A DNA stretch of 64,000 bases from Muraenolepis orangiensis (GCA_027704905.1 CM051000.1:20275754-20339753); one strand, 5' to 3'; numbered from the stretch's first letter, positions 33,884 to 58,151 are shown. Translations and numbers: made by a program. The notes: generated from the sequence alone by a model not told the origin.

Positions 33884-34933
33884 CACGTTGACGTGTAGGT
33901 CTACCTGCCGCTCTAGAGAGCACTGAGAGCTGCTGGTATGGTTGCTCTGTCTCTTGGTCACAAAGGACAGCTCTCTGTTGCTCTCCCCCGGGGACGTGCT
34001 GGAGATGTGGTGGAAGAGCTTCTGGATGCCCGTGTCCCTCACGGAGCTTCGGAACGACCGTGCCGCGAACATGTACAGCATGGGGTTGGCCGTGCTGCTG
34101 ATGAAGACCAGGGCTCCGGCCACGAAGGCCATGGCTTCCCTGGCGCCGTTCAGGCTGTCGGCCGCGGCCGGGTGGCCGCCCTTGATGGCCAGCTGTACCA
34201 GCGACAGTAAGTTCCCCACGTGGTGCGGCGTCCAGCACAAGGTGAACACCACCACCACGCTGCCGATCAGCACGGTGGACTTGCGCTTTGACTTGAGGGT
34301 CATCTGGGCAATGCGGCTGCAGAGGCAGCTGTAGCACACCACCAGCACGGCTAGGGGCACCACGTAGCCCAGCAGCGTCTCCAGCAGCAGGCACAGCACC
34401 TCCTGGCCGTCGGAGGTGTACACCCGGTACAGGCACTGCTCCTCGCCCAGCTCCCCGCCCACGGCCTGCGTGGGGATGACGGGCACGCTCAGCAGGAAGG
34501 CGGCGGCCCACAGCCCCAGCAGCACTTTGCTCAGGGCCCTCTTCCTCTTCCAGTCGGCCGAGGCGAAGGGGTGCCGCACGGCCAGGAAGCGCTCCACGCT
34601 CATGGTGGTGATGAGGAAGATGCTGCTGAACATGCAGGCGTTGATGACGAAGACCATGGCCTTGCAGGACGCCTCGCCGAACACCCAGGAGTAGGCAAAC
34701 GAGTAGATCCACAGCGGGATGGTGATAAGGATGAGCAGGTCGGCCACAGCCATGTTCAGTATGAGGATGACTGTGTGCGAGCGCCTCTGGACGTGCCTCC
34801 AGATGGTCCAGATGACCAGCAGGTTCCCCGGGACCCCCACCAGGAAGGACAGGCCCAGGATCACGCAGCACACGGTGGTCCCACTGGAGACATCCTCAGG
34901 CGCCATGGCTTCTGAAGAGGGCGCTTGTCTCAT
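33881..34933 (-). CDS. Class A GPCR, leukotriene B4 / chemoattractant receptor-like (350 aa)
   Basis: Seven-helix rhodopsin-family receptor, intact in one exon, at the plasma membrane. Visible landmarks: GNLLVIW at the end of TM1 (36-42), NMAVAD in TM2 (60-65), a Cys90/Cys167 pair for the extracellular disulfide, ERF (114-116) in place of DRY, CWTP in TM6 (233-236) and NPMLY in TM7 (283-287). The tail is Ser/Thr-rich (311-339). The GVPGNLLVIW and PFASADW-(x)-LLGLWAAAFLLSVPV pattern is closest to the leukotriene B4 receptors and relatives. The start is chosen at 34933 (MRQAPSS); MAPEDV at 34906 is a good alternative. The open frame runs further upstream only through a CA repeat, so those codons are not credited. 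It lies 0.9 kb from a second receptor of the same type, implying tandem duplication. The ligand is unproven. Confidence 0.82.
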
Positions 34934-34955
34934 GCTACATCTGTGTGTGTATATA

Positions 34956-34956
34956 T

Positions 34957-35017
<61 letters not shown>
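34956..35017. repeat. (GT)n microsatellite just upstream of the receptor start
   Basis: GT dinucleotides starting about 25 bp upstream of the MRQAPSS start codon, in the presumed 5' UTR or promoter. In translation it gives an in-frame Thr-His run. Confidence 0.95.
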
Positions 35018-35023
<6 letters not shown>

Positions 35024-35861
35024 TGCGCATGAGAAAAGTGCTGTCCAAGCAAGCCTCCACTTCCTTCTGTGTGTTGAGCGGACAGGAAGTAGGAATTTCA
35101 CAGAACGTTTGGAGAGAGAACGATTTTCAGTGACTCATCGAGCAGGGTTTTGAGTCATGAAAAGGATGAAATGGAATGGAATGGAATTGATATAAAACCC
35201 AAAGGTGAGGGAGTTCAAGGGAGTACATTTGTTTCATGAAATGTGACAGATAGACAGAGTTTAAATAACACAAAATTCTAAGTCTTTTTTTCAACATCTT
35301 TTTTCAACATCTACAACTGTACACATGTTTCAGTTATGTTGAATTAGAACAACAACCCAAAAAAAGGGTATATTTTATTGTAGTAATTGTTCCATGAAAA
35401 ATACACACCCTCTTCCAGCTGACAGTGATGGGCGTCGTAACACATACACGTGATATACTAGACACAATAACAGGGAGAGTAACACATTCCAGAAAGGAAT
35501 TAGGCACATTTGGCCAAAGTCAAAGCCTCTTGAAAGTCCACCTCCACTTCCTTCTTTCTCTTCTCTCAACTGAAACACACTTGGCTCTATCGGAAACTGC
35601 ACACACTACACTGCTATGCTATGTAGCATGGCTACCATACTTTATGGCGCAGAGCAAATACACAACCCACAATACAACAACAACAACAACATGTTTCTCA
35701 TTTCAATTGAGTTTAATTACAGGCTCGCAATTTCAAAATGATAATAATTCAAATATTACACATGTGCGAAATGTTATATTATTTTCAAACAATGTTCCGC
35801 CACTGATGTTACATATTAACCAAGATGGACCGAAGCACAATATCACAACAACTCAGTTGTG
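35018..35861. other. Spacer between the two receptor genes
   Basis: Unique, AT-rich sequence without a recognisable exon. TTTATT at 35374-35379 could be the polyadenylation signal of the second receptor (minus strand). Confidence 0.5.
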
Positions 35862-36839
35862 TCAGATGACCGTTGGCCGTCCGTCTGAGAGTTCAATGTC
35901 ACAAGTGTCTGCTTCTTTACGAGCACTTCCCCAATGTTCTCTGGTCTGCGAAGCCACTTCCTGAAACATTTTGACCAATCTCAACCCTTTGATGCGCACT
36001 TTGGATCGCCGGGCAGCGAAGGCGTACAACACAGGGTTCACCGCACTGCTGGCGAACACCAGAGCGCCAGAGATAAGCGTGACACTCTGATTCACGCAGG
36101 AGCCGCTCCCCTGGGCGGTGCACACCAGCTGGACGACGTTGTTTATGTGGTGAGGCAGCCAGCACAAGGCGAAGGCCACCACCACGCTGGTGATCAGCAC
36201 CATCACCGACATCTTGCCCTGGAAGCTCTTTGCCCGGAGCTGGCGGGCAATCAGACAGTTGCAGACGGACAAGATGATGAAGGGCGCCACAAACCCCACC
36301 ACGGTCTCCAGAGAGAGAAACATCACCTCTTGAGTCACGGAGCTGTACTCCCTGAAGAGGCACTGCTCGTCTCCGTCAATCCTCTGGGCCAGGATCACGG
36401 GCAACGCCAGCGCCAGCGCTACCACCCAGGCGACTATCGGGCCGACGTTCAGCATGGCCTTAGTGCAGGAGGACAGAAACACGAACGGGTAGCAGATGGC
36501 CACAAAGCGCTCGATGCTCATGAGCGTGAGGAGGAAGATGCTAGCGTACATGCACACGTGGATGGTGTACACCGTGGCCGTGCAGAACACCTCTCCGAAG
36601 ACCCAAGAGTAGAGAAGGGAATGGATCCATAGAGGCAGGGTGACGAGGACCAACAGGTCTGCAGCGGCCAGGTGGAGGAGGAGCAGGATGGTGTGGGAGC
36701 GAGGCCTCACGTGTCTCAAGATGATCCAGATGACCAGGAGGTTCCCCGGGGCGCCCACCAGGAAGGACAGGCTCAGGAAGGTGGTGGAGACCGTCTGGCC
36801 CATGAGAGACATCTGGTCTCCTGTGGAGGAGAGGTTCAT
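35862..36839 (-). CDS. Class A GPCR, leukotriene B4 receptor-like (325 aa)
   Basis: Intact single-exon rhodopsin-family receptor, start MNLSSTGDQ with an N-glycosylation site at Asn2. Landmarks: GNLLVIW (33-39), LAAAD in TM2 (57-61), Cys86/Cys160 disulfide pair, ERF (110-112) instead of DRY, CWLPHH in TM6 (226-231), NPVLY in TM7 (268-272). The string PFVFLSSCTKAMLNV parallels PFVSQKLRTKAMARRV after TM3 in mammalian LTB4R, and LETVVGFVAPF parallels FEAVTGFLLPF, so this is the better LTB4R match of the pair. An upstream in-frame ATG at 36926 would add 29 charged residues and seems less likely. Fish often carry several such receptors in tandem. Confidence 0.85.
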   Translation of the reverse strand: MNLSSTGDQMSLMGQTVSTTFLSLSFLVGAPGNLLVIWIILRHVRPRSHTILLLLHLAAADLLVLVTLPLWIHSLLYSWVFGEVFCTATVYTIHVCMYASIFLLTLMSIERFVAICYPFVFLSSCTKAMLNVGPIVAWVVALALALPVILAQRIDGDEQCLFREYSSVTQEVMFLSLETVVGFVAPFIILSVCNCLIARQLRAKSFQGKMSVMVLITSVVVAFALCWLPHHINNVVQLVCTAQGSGSCVNQSVTLISGALVFASSAVNPVLYAFAARRSKVRIKGLRLVKMFQEVASQTREHWGSARKEADTCDIELSDGRPTVI

Positions 36840-37065
36840 TTTCAAGGCAGTAAAGAAAAAGTGTTGTGCTGGAAGACGATAATGCAGACAGAGTGGGTGG
36901 GACTTCTCTTTTTTTTGCCTTTCCAAATAGCGTCAGTCCAGTTCTCGTTCACAGGAAAGGGTCATGTTGAGTCATGTAAACAAAGAGGATTCGACTATCA
37001 GCTACCACTAGTTATCTATACGTATAGTCTATAGACTCCATGTATACATATATATGGAGTCTATG

Positions 37066-37430
37066 GACAATATACACTATATGGCCATAGGTCAGTGGAT
37101 ACTTATTGCCATTGCTAACAAGTGCATACAATCCAGCACACTGTCATGAACTCTACACAGACAAACATTACTATATATAATGTCATTTAGAATGGGTCGT
37201 AAGGAGCTCAGAGACTTTAAACGTGGCACTGGTACAGGAGGCCAGCCCTTCTAGATCTGCCCTGGTCAACTGTAAGTGCTATTGTTGTGATGTGAACGCA
37301 CCTAGGAGCAACAACAGCTTAACCACACAAACTCACACAGGCGGGGCCAACGAGGCAGGACCATTGTGGTTGGTGGACTTTGAAATAGTGGAAGCTCAGT
37401 TTAGGGCTACATCATAAAATGAGTCAGTTA
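37066..37430 (+). mobile_element. Tc1-like transposon remnant (5' part)
   Basis: Begins 'aatatacactatatggcca', the well-known end of salmonid/teleost Tc1-like elements. It continues with a decayed transposase start: ATGGGTCGTAAGGAGCTCAG (about 37192), 'gactttaaacgtggcactgg', 'ctgccctggtcaactgtaag' and 'cctaggagcaacaacagc'. Several frameshifts and stops are present; the catalytic DDE part and right end are missing. An 11-bp inverted repeat (37031-37041 / 37054-37064) lies just before it. Confidence 0.75.
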
Positions 37431-37870
37431 ATACATTTGTTGTTCAGATGTGAATTCTGCCATCCTTTCTTATGCAAGGTTGACCAGTTTCCTCTCAATG
37501 ACCAGCAGAGCAAGTTGCGCAAACGGTTTCGGCCCATTGAGTTAAGAGTGAATGACTCATTTTAAGCAGATCCTCTCTAGATTTACATTTTTATTTTATT
37601 TTGTGCAACAGGTACAATGGAATGCTAAGCTTCCCATTCACTCCCGCAGTATGACTTTTCTAAAACACTATACTATTCAAATTAAAATACTGTATACAAT
37701 AAAAATAACAATAAAAATAACAATATAGTGACTGATATATGTACATGTTTTTGAATTGTGCAGAAAGCATTTAAAAACATTTTAAAGTGCCAGTAGTGCA
37801 GCAGCATCATGACATCTACACCTGCTGATGTAGCTCCAATGGTTGCAGCTAAAGACATTTCCCTTGTTGC

Positions 37871-38805
37871 GCCCCCGCGCTCTAATTGATCCCAGGTGTT
37901 TCCCATCATACCTACCTTGTTGTGTTTTTGAGTTTGTGGAGATTTTCAGTAAACACATTTTTCCATTGTTTTGGTTGTCCTGTGTCTCTTCTTCTGGGTT
38001 CTCTGGCACATTTGGCTGGCCGGTCTCGTTGGGTCCTAACAGAATGTGTCAAGCCTAAATTGAGCCAAGCCAGGAACCCAGAAGCAGGGAGCGGGACACC
38101 ACCCGAGTTACGCTAGCTCCCCACGTCTCTAGTTCCTAGCTCCCAGGCTTGCTCCCTGTGTCTCCAGTCCCTAGCTTCCAGGCTAGCTCCCTGTGTCTCC
38201 AGTTCCTAGCTCCCAGGCTAGCTCTCTGTGTCTCCAGTTCCTAGTTCCCAGGCTAGCTCCCAGGGTCTCCAGTTCTTAGTTTCCAGGCTAGCTCCCTTTG
38301 TCTCCAGTTCCTAGCTCCCAGGCTAGCTCCCTGTCTCCAGTTCCTAGCTCCCAGGCTAGCTCCCTGTGTCTCCAGTTCCTAGCTTCCAGGCTAGCTCCCA
38401 GTGTCTCCAGCTCCAAGCTTCCAGGCTAGCTCCCCGTGTCTCTAGCTCCTAGTTTCCAGGCTAGCTCCCCGTGTCTCTAGCTCCTAGTTTCCAGGCTAGC
38501 TCCCCGTGTCTCTAGCTCCCCAATTCCAGGCTAACTCCTTGTGTCTCTAGCTCCCTAGCACCCAGGCTAGCTCCGTGGCTTTGCCAGCACCTTGTTTCCC
38601 ATTTCCCGGGCTGGTTCCACATCTGCTCTGTGGCTACACCTGCCGCTCCTGAGGACCCCTTCCTATCTCGCGGACCCCTCGTCGGGGGCGATATCCTGAG
38701 AACCCGGGGCTTTCGGGCGGTCGTCAGTGCCTCCTCTCGTGCGGGGGCACTGAGACTCAATTAGAGCCCCCGCGCTCTAATTGATCCCAGGTGTTTCCCA
38801 TCATA
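37871..38805. repeat. Repeat block bounded by 40-bp direct repeats (LTR-like)
   Basis: The same 40 bp (GCCCCCGCGCTCTAATTGAT and then 'cccaggtgtttcccatcata') occurs at 37871-37910 and 38766-38805. Between them lie 'tctcgttgggtcctaacaga', 'gccaggaacccagaagcagg' and a 35-bp minisatellite. The 38766 copy continues into 'cggctgaggccaatc' and 'cctacttaaggctg', which looks like an LTR promoter. I infer fragments of an LTR retroelement, but no protein coding remains to prove it. Confidence 0.45.
38110..38580. repeat. 35-bp minisatellite, about 13 copies
   Basis: The unit TCTCCAGTTCCTAGCTCCCA plus 'ggctagctccctgtg' repeats from about 38110 to 38580 with substitutions and one 2-bp shortened copy. The period of 35 is measured between 38161 and 38196. 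Confidence 0.95.
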
Positions 38806-38959
38806 ATCAGGCCGGCTGAGGCCAATCTACCCTACTTAAGGCTGTCGAAGACCGACGTCGGTGCTTGACCATTGCGCACCTTACTGAGAACCTTATGACT
38901 CTCGATTTTGTGTTTGCAAAAGAGAACATCCATAGCCCTTTGCTGCAAAATGTCGAAGA

Positions 38960-39050
38960 GAACATCAGTTTCTGAGAAGATTTGTTCATATTCATGTTCA
39001 TACACATTCCCTCGGGATAAATAAAGTTTCTTGAATCTTGAATCTTGAAT
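38960..39050 (+). mobile_element. LINE 3' tail
   Basis: 'cctcgggataaataaagt' followed by 'ttcttgaatcttgaatcttg', the simple-repeat terminus common to fish non-LTR elements. The body is absent or unrecognisable. Confidence 0.6.
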
Positions 39051-39256
39051 ATGTATACAAACTAACTAAATATCCTCCAATGTCCTTATGAAGCCTATGG
39101 CAGCGTTGAGTGTGTCCGGCTCTACCATGGTCTCATCCTCTCAAATCCTCTCAGAGGTCTGCAGGAGCCCATCATTGTTTGCCACAGTGCTTACAACTCA
39201 TGATGTAAAGTTACACCAAGTAGGAGCATTTCTAGGCAACCGTGAACATCCTGCAG

Positions 39257-39444
39257 ACTCAATGCCATTCTCTTAGTGGATTAACTCAATGCCATTCTTT
39301 AGTGGATTAACTCAATGCCATTCTCTTAGTGGATTAACTCAATGCCATTCTCTTAGTGGATTAACTCAATGCCATTCTTTTAGTGGATTAACTCAATGCC
39401 ATTCTCTTAGTGGATTAACTCAATGCCATTCTCTTAGTGGATTA
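39257..39444. repeat. 27-bp minisatellite, 7 copies
   Basis: Unit ACTCAATGCCATTCTCTTAG plus 'tggatta'. Copies start at 39257, 39284, 39310, 39337, 39364, 39391 and 39418 and are nearly identical. It is open in one frame, giving a repeated peptide with no recognised domain and no gene context. Confidence 0.97.
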
Positions 39445-39649
39445 ACCGGAAATGTGGCAAACCCGGAAAGTGTTGCAAAACACTCTGCATTCAGACAAGC
39501 ATTTTGCCCCGTTAGGATAACACTAAGTTTAACCTGTATGCATTGCAGCGCACCAACACTGCAACGTAAGACTCATGGTTCATGTCACGTTCTGGTTTGT
39601 TCTAGGTTGCCGTAGGAACTACGGGGAGGGGCCTACTCTATTATACACA

Positions 39650-40095
39650 CAGTGGTTTCCAAACAGGGGTAAGTGTACCCTCGGTTTACATGTGCAGGTT
39701 CCAGGGGGTAAATATGTTGACAAATAATGTTTGTAAACTATAATGCTGACTGTTAAGAAAGTTAAGAACCTATATAGCAGTATGTCTCAGCTTCTTCCAT
39801 TTTTGAATGGCTAGGCCAGGATGCTAAATGACAATAGTGTAATATCAGTGTAATATCCAGGTATATATAGCATCCATCGTTACGGCTACCCCTTTTCCCT
39901 TGTTTCTTTCCTCCCTCTTGCTCCCTCCCCAGGTGTAATCAAGAGCATGTGGCTCACCTGAGGGAAGCCTGATATAAGGACAGCCTGTTTCGACCCTTGG
40001 CTTCTGCATGTGCTAGTGGCACTTTATCTTTACTTTACAGCCAGGCACATTTTCCACCATTATTTCGGACCGTGTGCTTGCCCGTTTAATTTCCA
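39650..40095. other. Spacer with a hAT-like end at 39650
   Basis: 'cagtggtttccaaacagggg' (39650-39669) followed by 'taagtgtaccc' resembles the terminus of teleost hAT elements (CAGTGGTTCTCAAACTGGGG). No matching right end was found. The rest, including a CT-rich stretch at 39888-39930, is unassigned. Confidence 0.4.
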
Positions 40096-40225
40096 TTGCC
40101 CCAGTTTAAAAAAAAATTCATGACACTGACACCCACATGTCCACTCTCACATAAACCACACACAAGACACAGATACTATGTTAATTCACTGAATAAATGT
40201 TACTTTTTGCATCCTACTTTGTTGT

Positions 40226-40760
40226 CGGTTTCTTTGATGTTATGGCTTGACTTAGGGGGATCTAGCCCGTTGTCTGATAGGAAAGTTATTATGATGATCG
40301 ATTCATCCAGAGGTCGGAAGAAGGCCATGTCCATCATAAAGGACTGCAACCACCCTGGGCACCATCTCTTCTCCCCTCTACCGTCTGGTTGCTGGTTGCG
40401 CAGCATCCGTACAAGAACTACCAGGTTTAAGGATCGTTTTTATCCACAGGCAGTGCGCCTAATGAACTGCTAGGAGTGCTGCCACTTTCACTTTCATAAC
40501 ATTGTCATTAGCATTACACTTACAGACTTTCTGGACTCATCACAGTTACTGCACTGTACTGCACTGTATTCATGACGTATGTACATGTACATATCATTTA
40601 AGTTAAGTTAAGTTGCTGCTCTTTTTTTGTTTATTTTATATTGTGTATATAATGTATATTATTTTTATTTTTATGGTGTTGATTTGGAGATTTATACTGC
40701 GGGAGGGAATGGGGAGTAAGCGTCCCTGGAAAATACAAATCTTGTATCTTGTATCGATCA
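40226..40760 (+). pseudogene. LINE 3' end (L2/CR1/Rex1-like)
   Basis: In one forward frame (to TAG at about 40471-40473) it reads MSIIKDCNHPGHHLFSPLPS, then RTRTTRFKDRFYPQAVRLMN, the conserved extreme C-terminus of a fish non-LTR reverse transcriptase. It is followed by the usual T-rich 3' UTR, 'tgcgggagggaatgggga' and a terminal 'ttgtatcttgtatc' simple repeat. Only the 3' few hundred bases remain, so the copy is dead. It ends right at the amfr promoter region. Confidence 0.85.
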
Positions 40761-40770
40761 TCCATCCATC

Positions 40771-40851
40771 GCGCATGCGCAAAACACAGAGTCGCCCACC
40801 CCCTCTCACCCCCACCCCCCCCCCCCCCCCCCCCTTTCTCGCGTGACGTCA
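40771..40851 (+). promoter_or_regulatory. amfr: Candidate amfr promoter: NRF1-like palindrome and CRE
   Basis: GCGCATGCGC (40771-40780) is the core of an NRF1 site and TGACGTCA (40844-40851) is a perfect cAMP/ATF response element. Both lie in a TATA-less stretch about 1.1 kb before the amfr start codon and just upstream of a good splice donor (40972). Function is inferred from motif and position. Confidence 0.5.
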
Positions 40852-40859
40852 GTTCTGCC

Positions 40860-40971
40860 ATAAACATGACGACGACGCTGTCAACACGGATCGAATAAAC
40901 AGTCCGTTGATGATCACATATAGGCACACGGAGGGCCTACAGCTACAACCGGAGCATTGGGGCGAAACTGT
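40860..40971 (+). other. amfr: Probable non-coding first exon of amfr
   Basis: Ends in AAACTGT|GTAAGT at 40971/40972. The next acceptor, CTTCCTCAG at 41828-41836, opens the exon with the amfr start codon. The 5' end is a guess. It contains a short upstream frame, ATG at 40866 to TAA at 40896-40898 (10 codons). Confidence 0.45.
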
Positions 40972-41836
40972 GTAAGTGTTTTACGTTTTACACACCGTAG
41001 GTGTGTGCGCGTGTCGGTCTTATCTTGAGAGTTACGTCAGCTAGCTGCGTAGCCTACGTTAGCGATGCGGGGCTAACTTATGCTAGCTAGCCCAGGGTTA
41101 GGTGCTGCAGAGCCACTGGGTTATGGTTATGGGGCGTGAGCTCCTGTAATAACCCATGCAGGTATTGTTGTGCATGTTGCGGTATCTGCGTGTCAGCTTA
41201 GTAGAGCCGTAGCTTCTTTAGAAGAGACCCTGCTTGATCACAGTATTGTGGTCTCATACACTGTCTGCAAGCTGTCTTCAGATCAGTAATGTGGTCCCAC
41301 ACACACTTTCTCCAAGCTGTCTTCAAATCAGTAATGTGGTCTCAGACACTGTCTGCGTAGCTGTCTTGATCAGTATTGTAGTCTTACACACACACTGTCT
41401 GCAAGCTGTCTTCAAATCAGTATTGAGGTCTTACACACACTGTCTGCAAGCTGTCTTCAGATCAGTGGTGCGGTATTGCGGTCTCCAGTAGAGTGGCTTT
41501 AGTCCCACAGAAGGTACAGTATGTTAATAATAATTGGTATTATATGTTTATATATTATAAAAGTTGGTAGTATATGTGTGTCCCTTAATCAAAGTAACAC
41601 AGTCTCAAAGGGCTTCGCAGGTCACGTTTAACATACCCCCTTCTGCTTAAACACCCAATATCTGCCTTGTATTGTGTAATATTGGCCTTTAATCCTGTAT
41701 ATTCTAGTTAAAGTACAAATCCAATCCAATCTGGGATTAGGCAATGGGCAGCAGGCAGCAACCTGTCAGATTCAAGTGCAAACTCAATTCAACCTACGCA
41801 TTTCTATTACTTAACCCGTTCCTCTTCCTTCCTCAG
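40972..41836 (+). other. amfr: Probable amfr 5'-UTR intron
   Basis: Includes an imperfect tandem repeat of about 45-50 bp (41235-41470), roughly five copies of 'acactgtctgcaagctgtct' plus 'tcaaatcagtattgtggtct'. No coding exon is seen. Confidence 0.5.
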
Positions 41837-41959
41837 GTTGCTGCCAGGCTCAACTCGAGGCCTGGAATTCTTGCCCTGGGTGTACGACTACCGTGGTAGG
41901 GCCTTAGCGCAGATTCACAAACTGTCGGTCGGGAGACGTAGAGCACAAACAACGTCACC

Positions 41960-55706
<13,747 letters not shown>

Positions 55707-55710
55707 GGAC

Positions 55711-55850
<140 letters not shown>

Positions 55851-55960
55851 TCCATCGGCACCGCACATCGACACCGTCCACGCCATCCGTCGGCCGCATC
55901 ACTCGTCCGTGGGTGGTGCGGCTGTGCCAAGTAGTGGCGCAAGCATGGCCTTTGGCTGCT

Positions 55961-55966
55961 AATAAA
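55961..55966 (+). terminator. amfr: Alternative polyadenylation signal, amfr
   Basis: AATAAA 255 bp after the stop codon. Confidence 0.4.
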
Positions 55967-57378
55967 GCTGTAGCAGGTTGCCTCCCCCTTCCACCCCAGG
56001 TCCTAAGCAGTGACTTGGTGAAGGGAGTCGGTGTCTCTGGTTTCACTTTCAGAACCTTCTTTGTCCTTTCTTTTTTTTTTTTTTTTCTTCTTCTTCAAAG
56101 AGTACTCCGTAACATAGCAGAACCACGCGTTACAACAACCCCCGTTTCAGAACACCGCAGGCTAGGTTAGATGATGATGTTGTCGCCTCAATTTTTTTAA
56201 ATTTGTTTTATTGTTATTTTTTTGATCTATTTTAGATCTAACACTATTATTTATTTTTAATTTTAATTTTGAATTATGTTGATTTGCCGGGGGGGGGGGG
56301 AAGAATGTATATTCAAGAATTGACAAACTAATATATTTTCTGTTATGCGTATTCTGATTATTGTTACGAGATGATTTAGAACTGTGAAACTTAGACAGGA
56401 TAGCGGCGGCGTTATTCAACCGATGGGCCGGGAGTCCCGAGAGAGGGCCGGGGCTGTGTCACTTTTTGTATTTCGCTTTCAAATATGAATGTATATTGAA
56501 CGGACGCTGCTGAATTCAGCGTGTAACCCCCGGTGTGTCCTGGGGTCTGTCTGTCTGTCTGTGGTGGTCCCTCAATCGGCCCTCTCTAACCTTTTTGTCC
56601 GGACGCCACCGCATTGAAGCGGACATCAGTATTCTGTGGGGGAATGTGTAATAATATATATGCCTCTTTCCATCCACACCTTCATCCTGTTTCTATAGTT
56701 GCTATGTTCGTTTTTGGAGCCGTTTAGTTATATTTGTCTTTCATCTGCTGACATACTATATTATTATTATTATTTGTTTTTGAATGGTGACCGTTTTGTG
56801 TTGGGTTTTGTGAACCGAATAACCGGCGTGTTGTGAGAGATGACGTGTACAGGGGTCTTCTGTTACGGTGCAGAGCTTCCATATTTTTATGTCGATGGTG
56901 TACATAACCCCCCCCCCCCCCAACCCATGCTAATTCAGGTCGTTGATGATTTAATTCGCCACAATCAGGCCTGTGTTTTTGTGAAGTTTGCCACCTCGCT
57001 GTTTATTAAGTTGTAAAAAACTTTACAACTTTTTCCCTTTTACACTTAATTCCCAAAGAGTATCCCGCAGACTTCCTGGCTAAGAGAAACTTAGTATGTA
57101 TTTAATTTGTCATTTCTTTCAATTCTTTTTTTTTTTTTGGGGTTGTCAAAACATGCAGGATAACATTCAGATTGGGTTATTACAATTGAAGATTGTTTGG
57201 TAAAAAAACAACAACCCTTACGTTTCATATGTCCACCGTGGTTTCCCTATTTCGTGAGTAACTTGTTAACAATTCATTTTGGACTGAGCTTTCCGCTGTT
57301 TTGTGCCTAAAAGGAGGTCATGTGCGGATAACTGCTGTAAATACTGTAGTTTTTGTAAAGAGAAAAGTGTAAAGACTC

Positions 57379-57384
57379 AATAAA
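57379..57384 (+). terminator. amfr: Polyadenylation signal, amfr
   Basis: AATAAA in 'actcaataaaaagag', followed by a T-rich and GT-rich stretch. It would give a 1.7-kb 3' UTR. Confidence 0.6.
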
Positions 57385-57449
57385 AAGAGTTCCTCTACAG
57401 CTTTTTAACAAAACCACTTGGTTCCACGTTATTTGTCCTCTGTGATACA

Positions 57450-57640
57450 CCACACGGTTACAGGGATGCCAGAGAGGGTGGCGGGGGTTTTCTACTCCAA
57501 GCAGAAAGGCACTGGGTTTGATTCCCCCCCAATGTGCCTTCCTCTTGAATCTTGAGTAAGATGCCTGAGATGATACCTGCTTGTATGTGAAATAACTAAG
57601 TCGCTTTGTATAAAAGTGTCGGCTAGAAAGGTTAATATAG
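57450..57640 (+). mobile_element. Decayed SINE
   Basis: 'ggcactgggtttgattcccc' (B-box-like) and the tail 'aagtcgctttgtataaaagtgtcggcta', the usual end of tRNA-derived fish SINEs. Confidence 0.5.
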
Positions 57641-57849
57641 CAATGCAATGTGTTTATTTATTTTTTGTTTTGAATGCACATTTTATTGACAAACACAGGA
57701 TAGCCTTCATCAAGTCAAGTGTATGCAGCAAACGGCATTGCATATTTAAGTCAAATAAATAAAATGCAAATTAAGAAGACAAGCCAAAGCAAGTGGATAA
57801 GTAGCTCAAACATGTTGAATAAAAAAAATAAGTACATTAGAATTTCAAT

Positions 57850-58151
57850 TTTCTCCCCGCTGGCTGTCATTTAACCACGCCCACATCATTTTAGGTCGCA
57901 ATGTGCCACATCATCCAGTTCAGCGCACTACCTCCTACGTCTACGCCATCGAGAAGCGCTCCACTCGAAGCAACGCATACTGTCATGAGCCACGTCATCG
58001 ACAAGCGCGCCACGCCAGACCACGCCCCCCCCCCCCCCCCCCCCTGGTTGCCAACACATGATGTAGTCGGCGGTAGTTTAGGATAAACCACGATCCAGTT
58101 CTGTGCTAATCCCCTTTTTAACGCAATAAATCATCTCATCTACCTTCATCG
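57850..58151 (+). promoter_or_regulatory. gnpnat1: Candidate gnpnat1 promoter and non-coding exon 1
   Basis: A locally CpG-richer stretch (57890-58030) interrupted by a C-run, followed by a strong donor ATCG|GTAAGT at 58151/58152 with no coding frame before it. The next acceptor in a good context is TTCTAG at 59063-59068, just before the gnpnat1 start. Assignment is by position only. Confidence 0.35.

Noticed and set aside
33750..34871. 373-codon frame overlapping the first GPCR on the same strand
   Set aside because: It is an out-of-frame shadow of the GC-rich receptor gene. The other frame carries all seven helices and family motifs, while this one is Gly/Arg/His-rich without domains.
36840..36926. 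Upstream ATG of the second GPCR adding 29 residues
   Set aside because: The extra residues are charged and unlike the short N-termini of this family, while MNLSS offers a typical glycosylated start.
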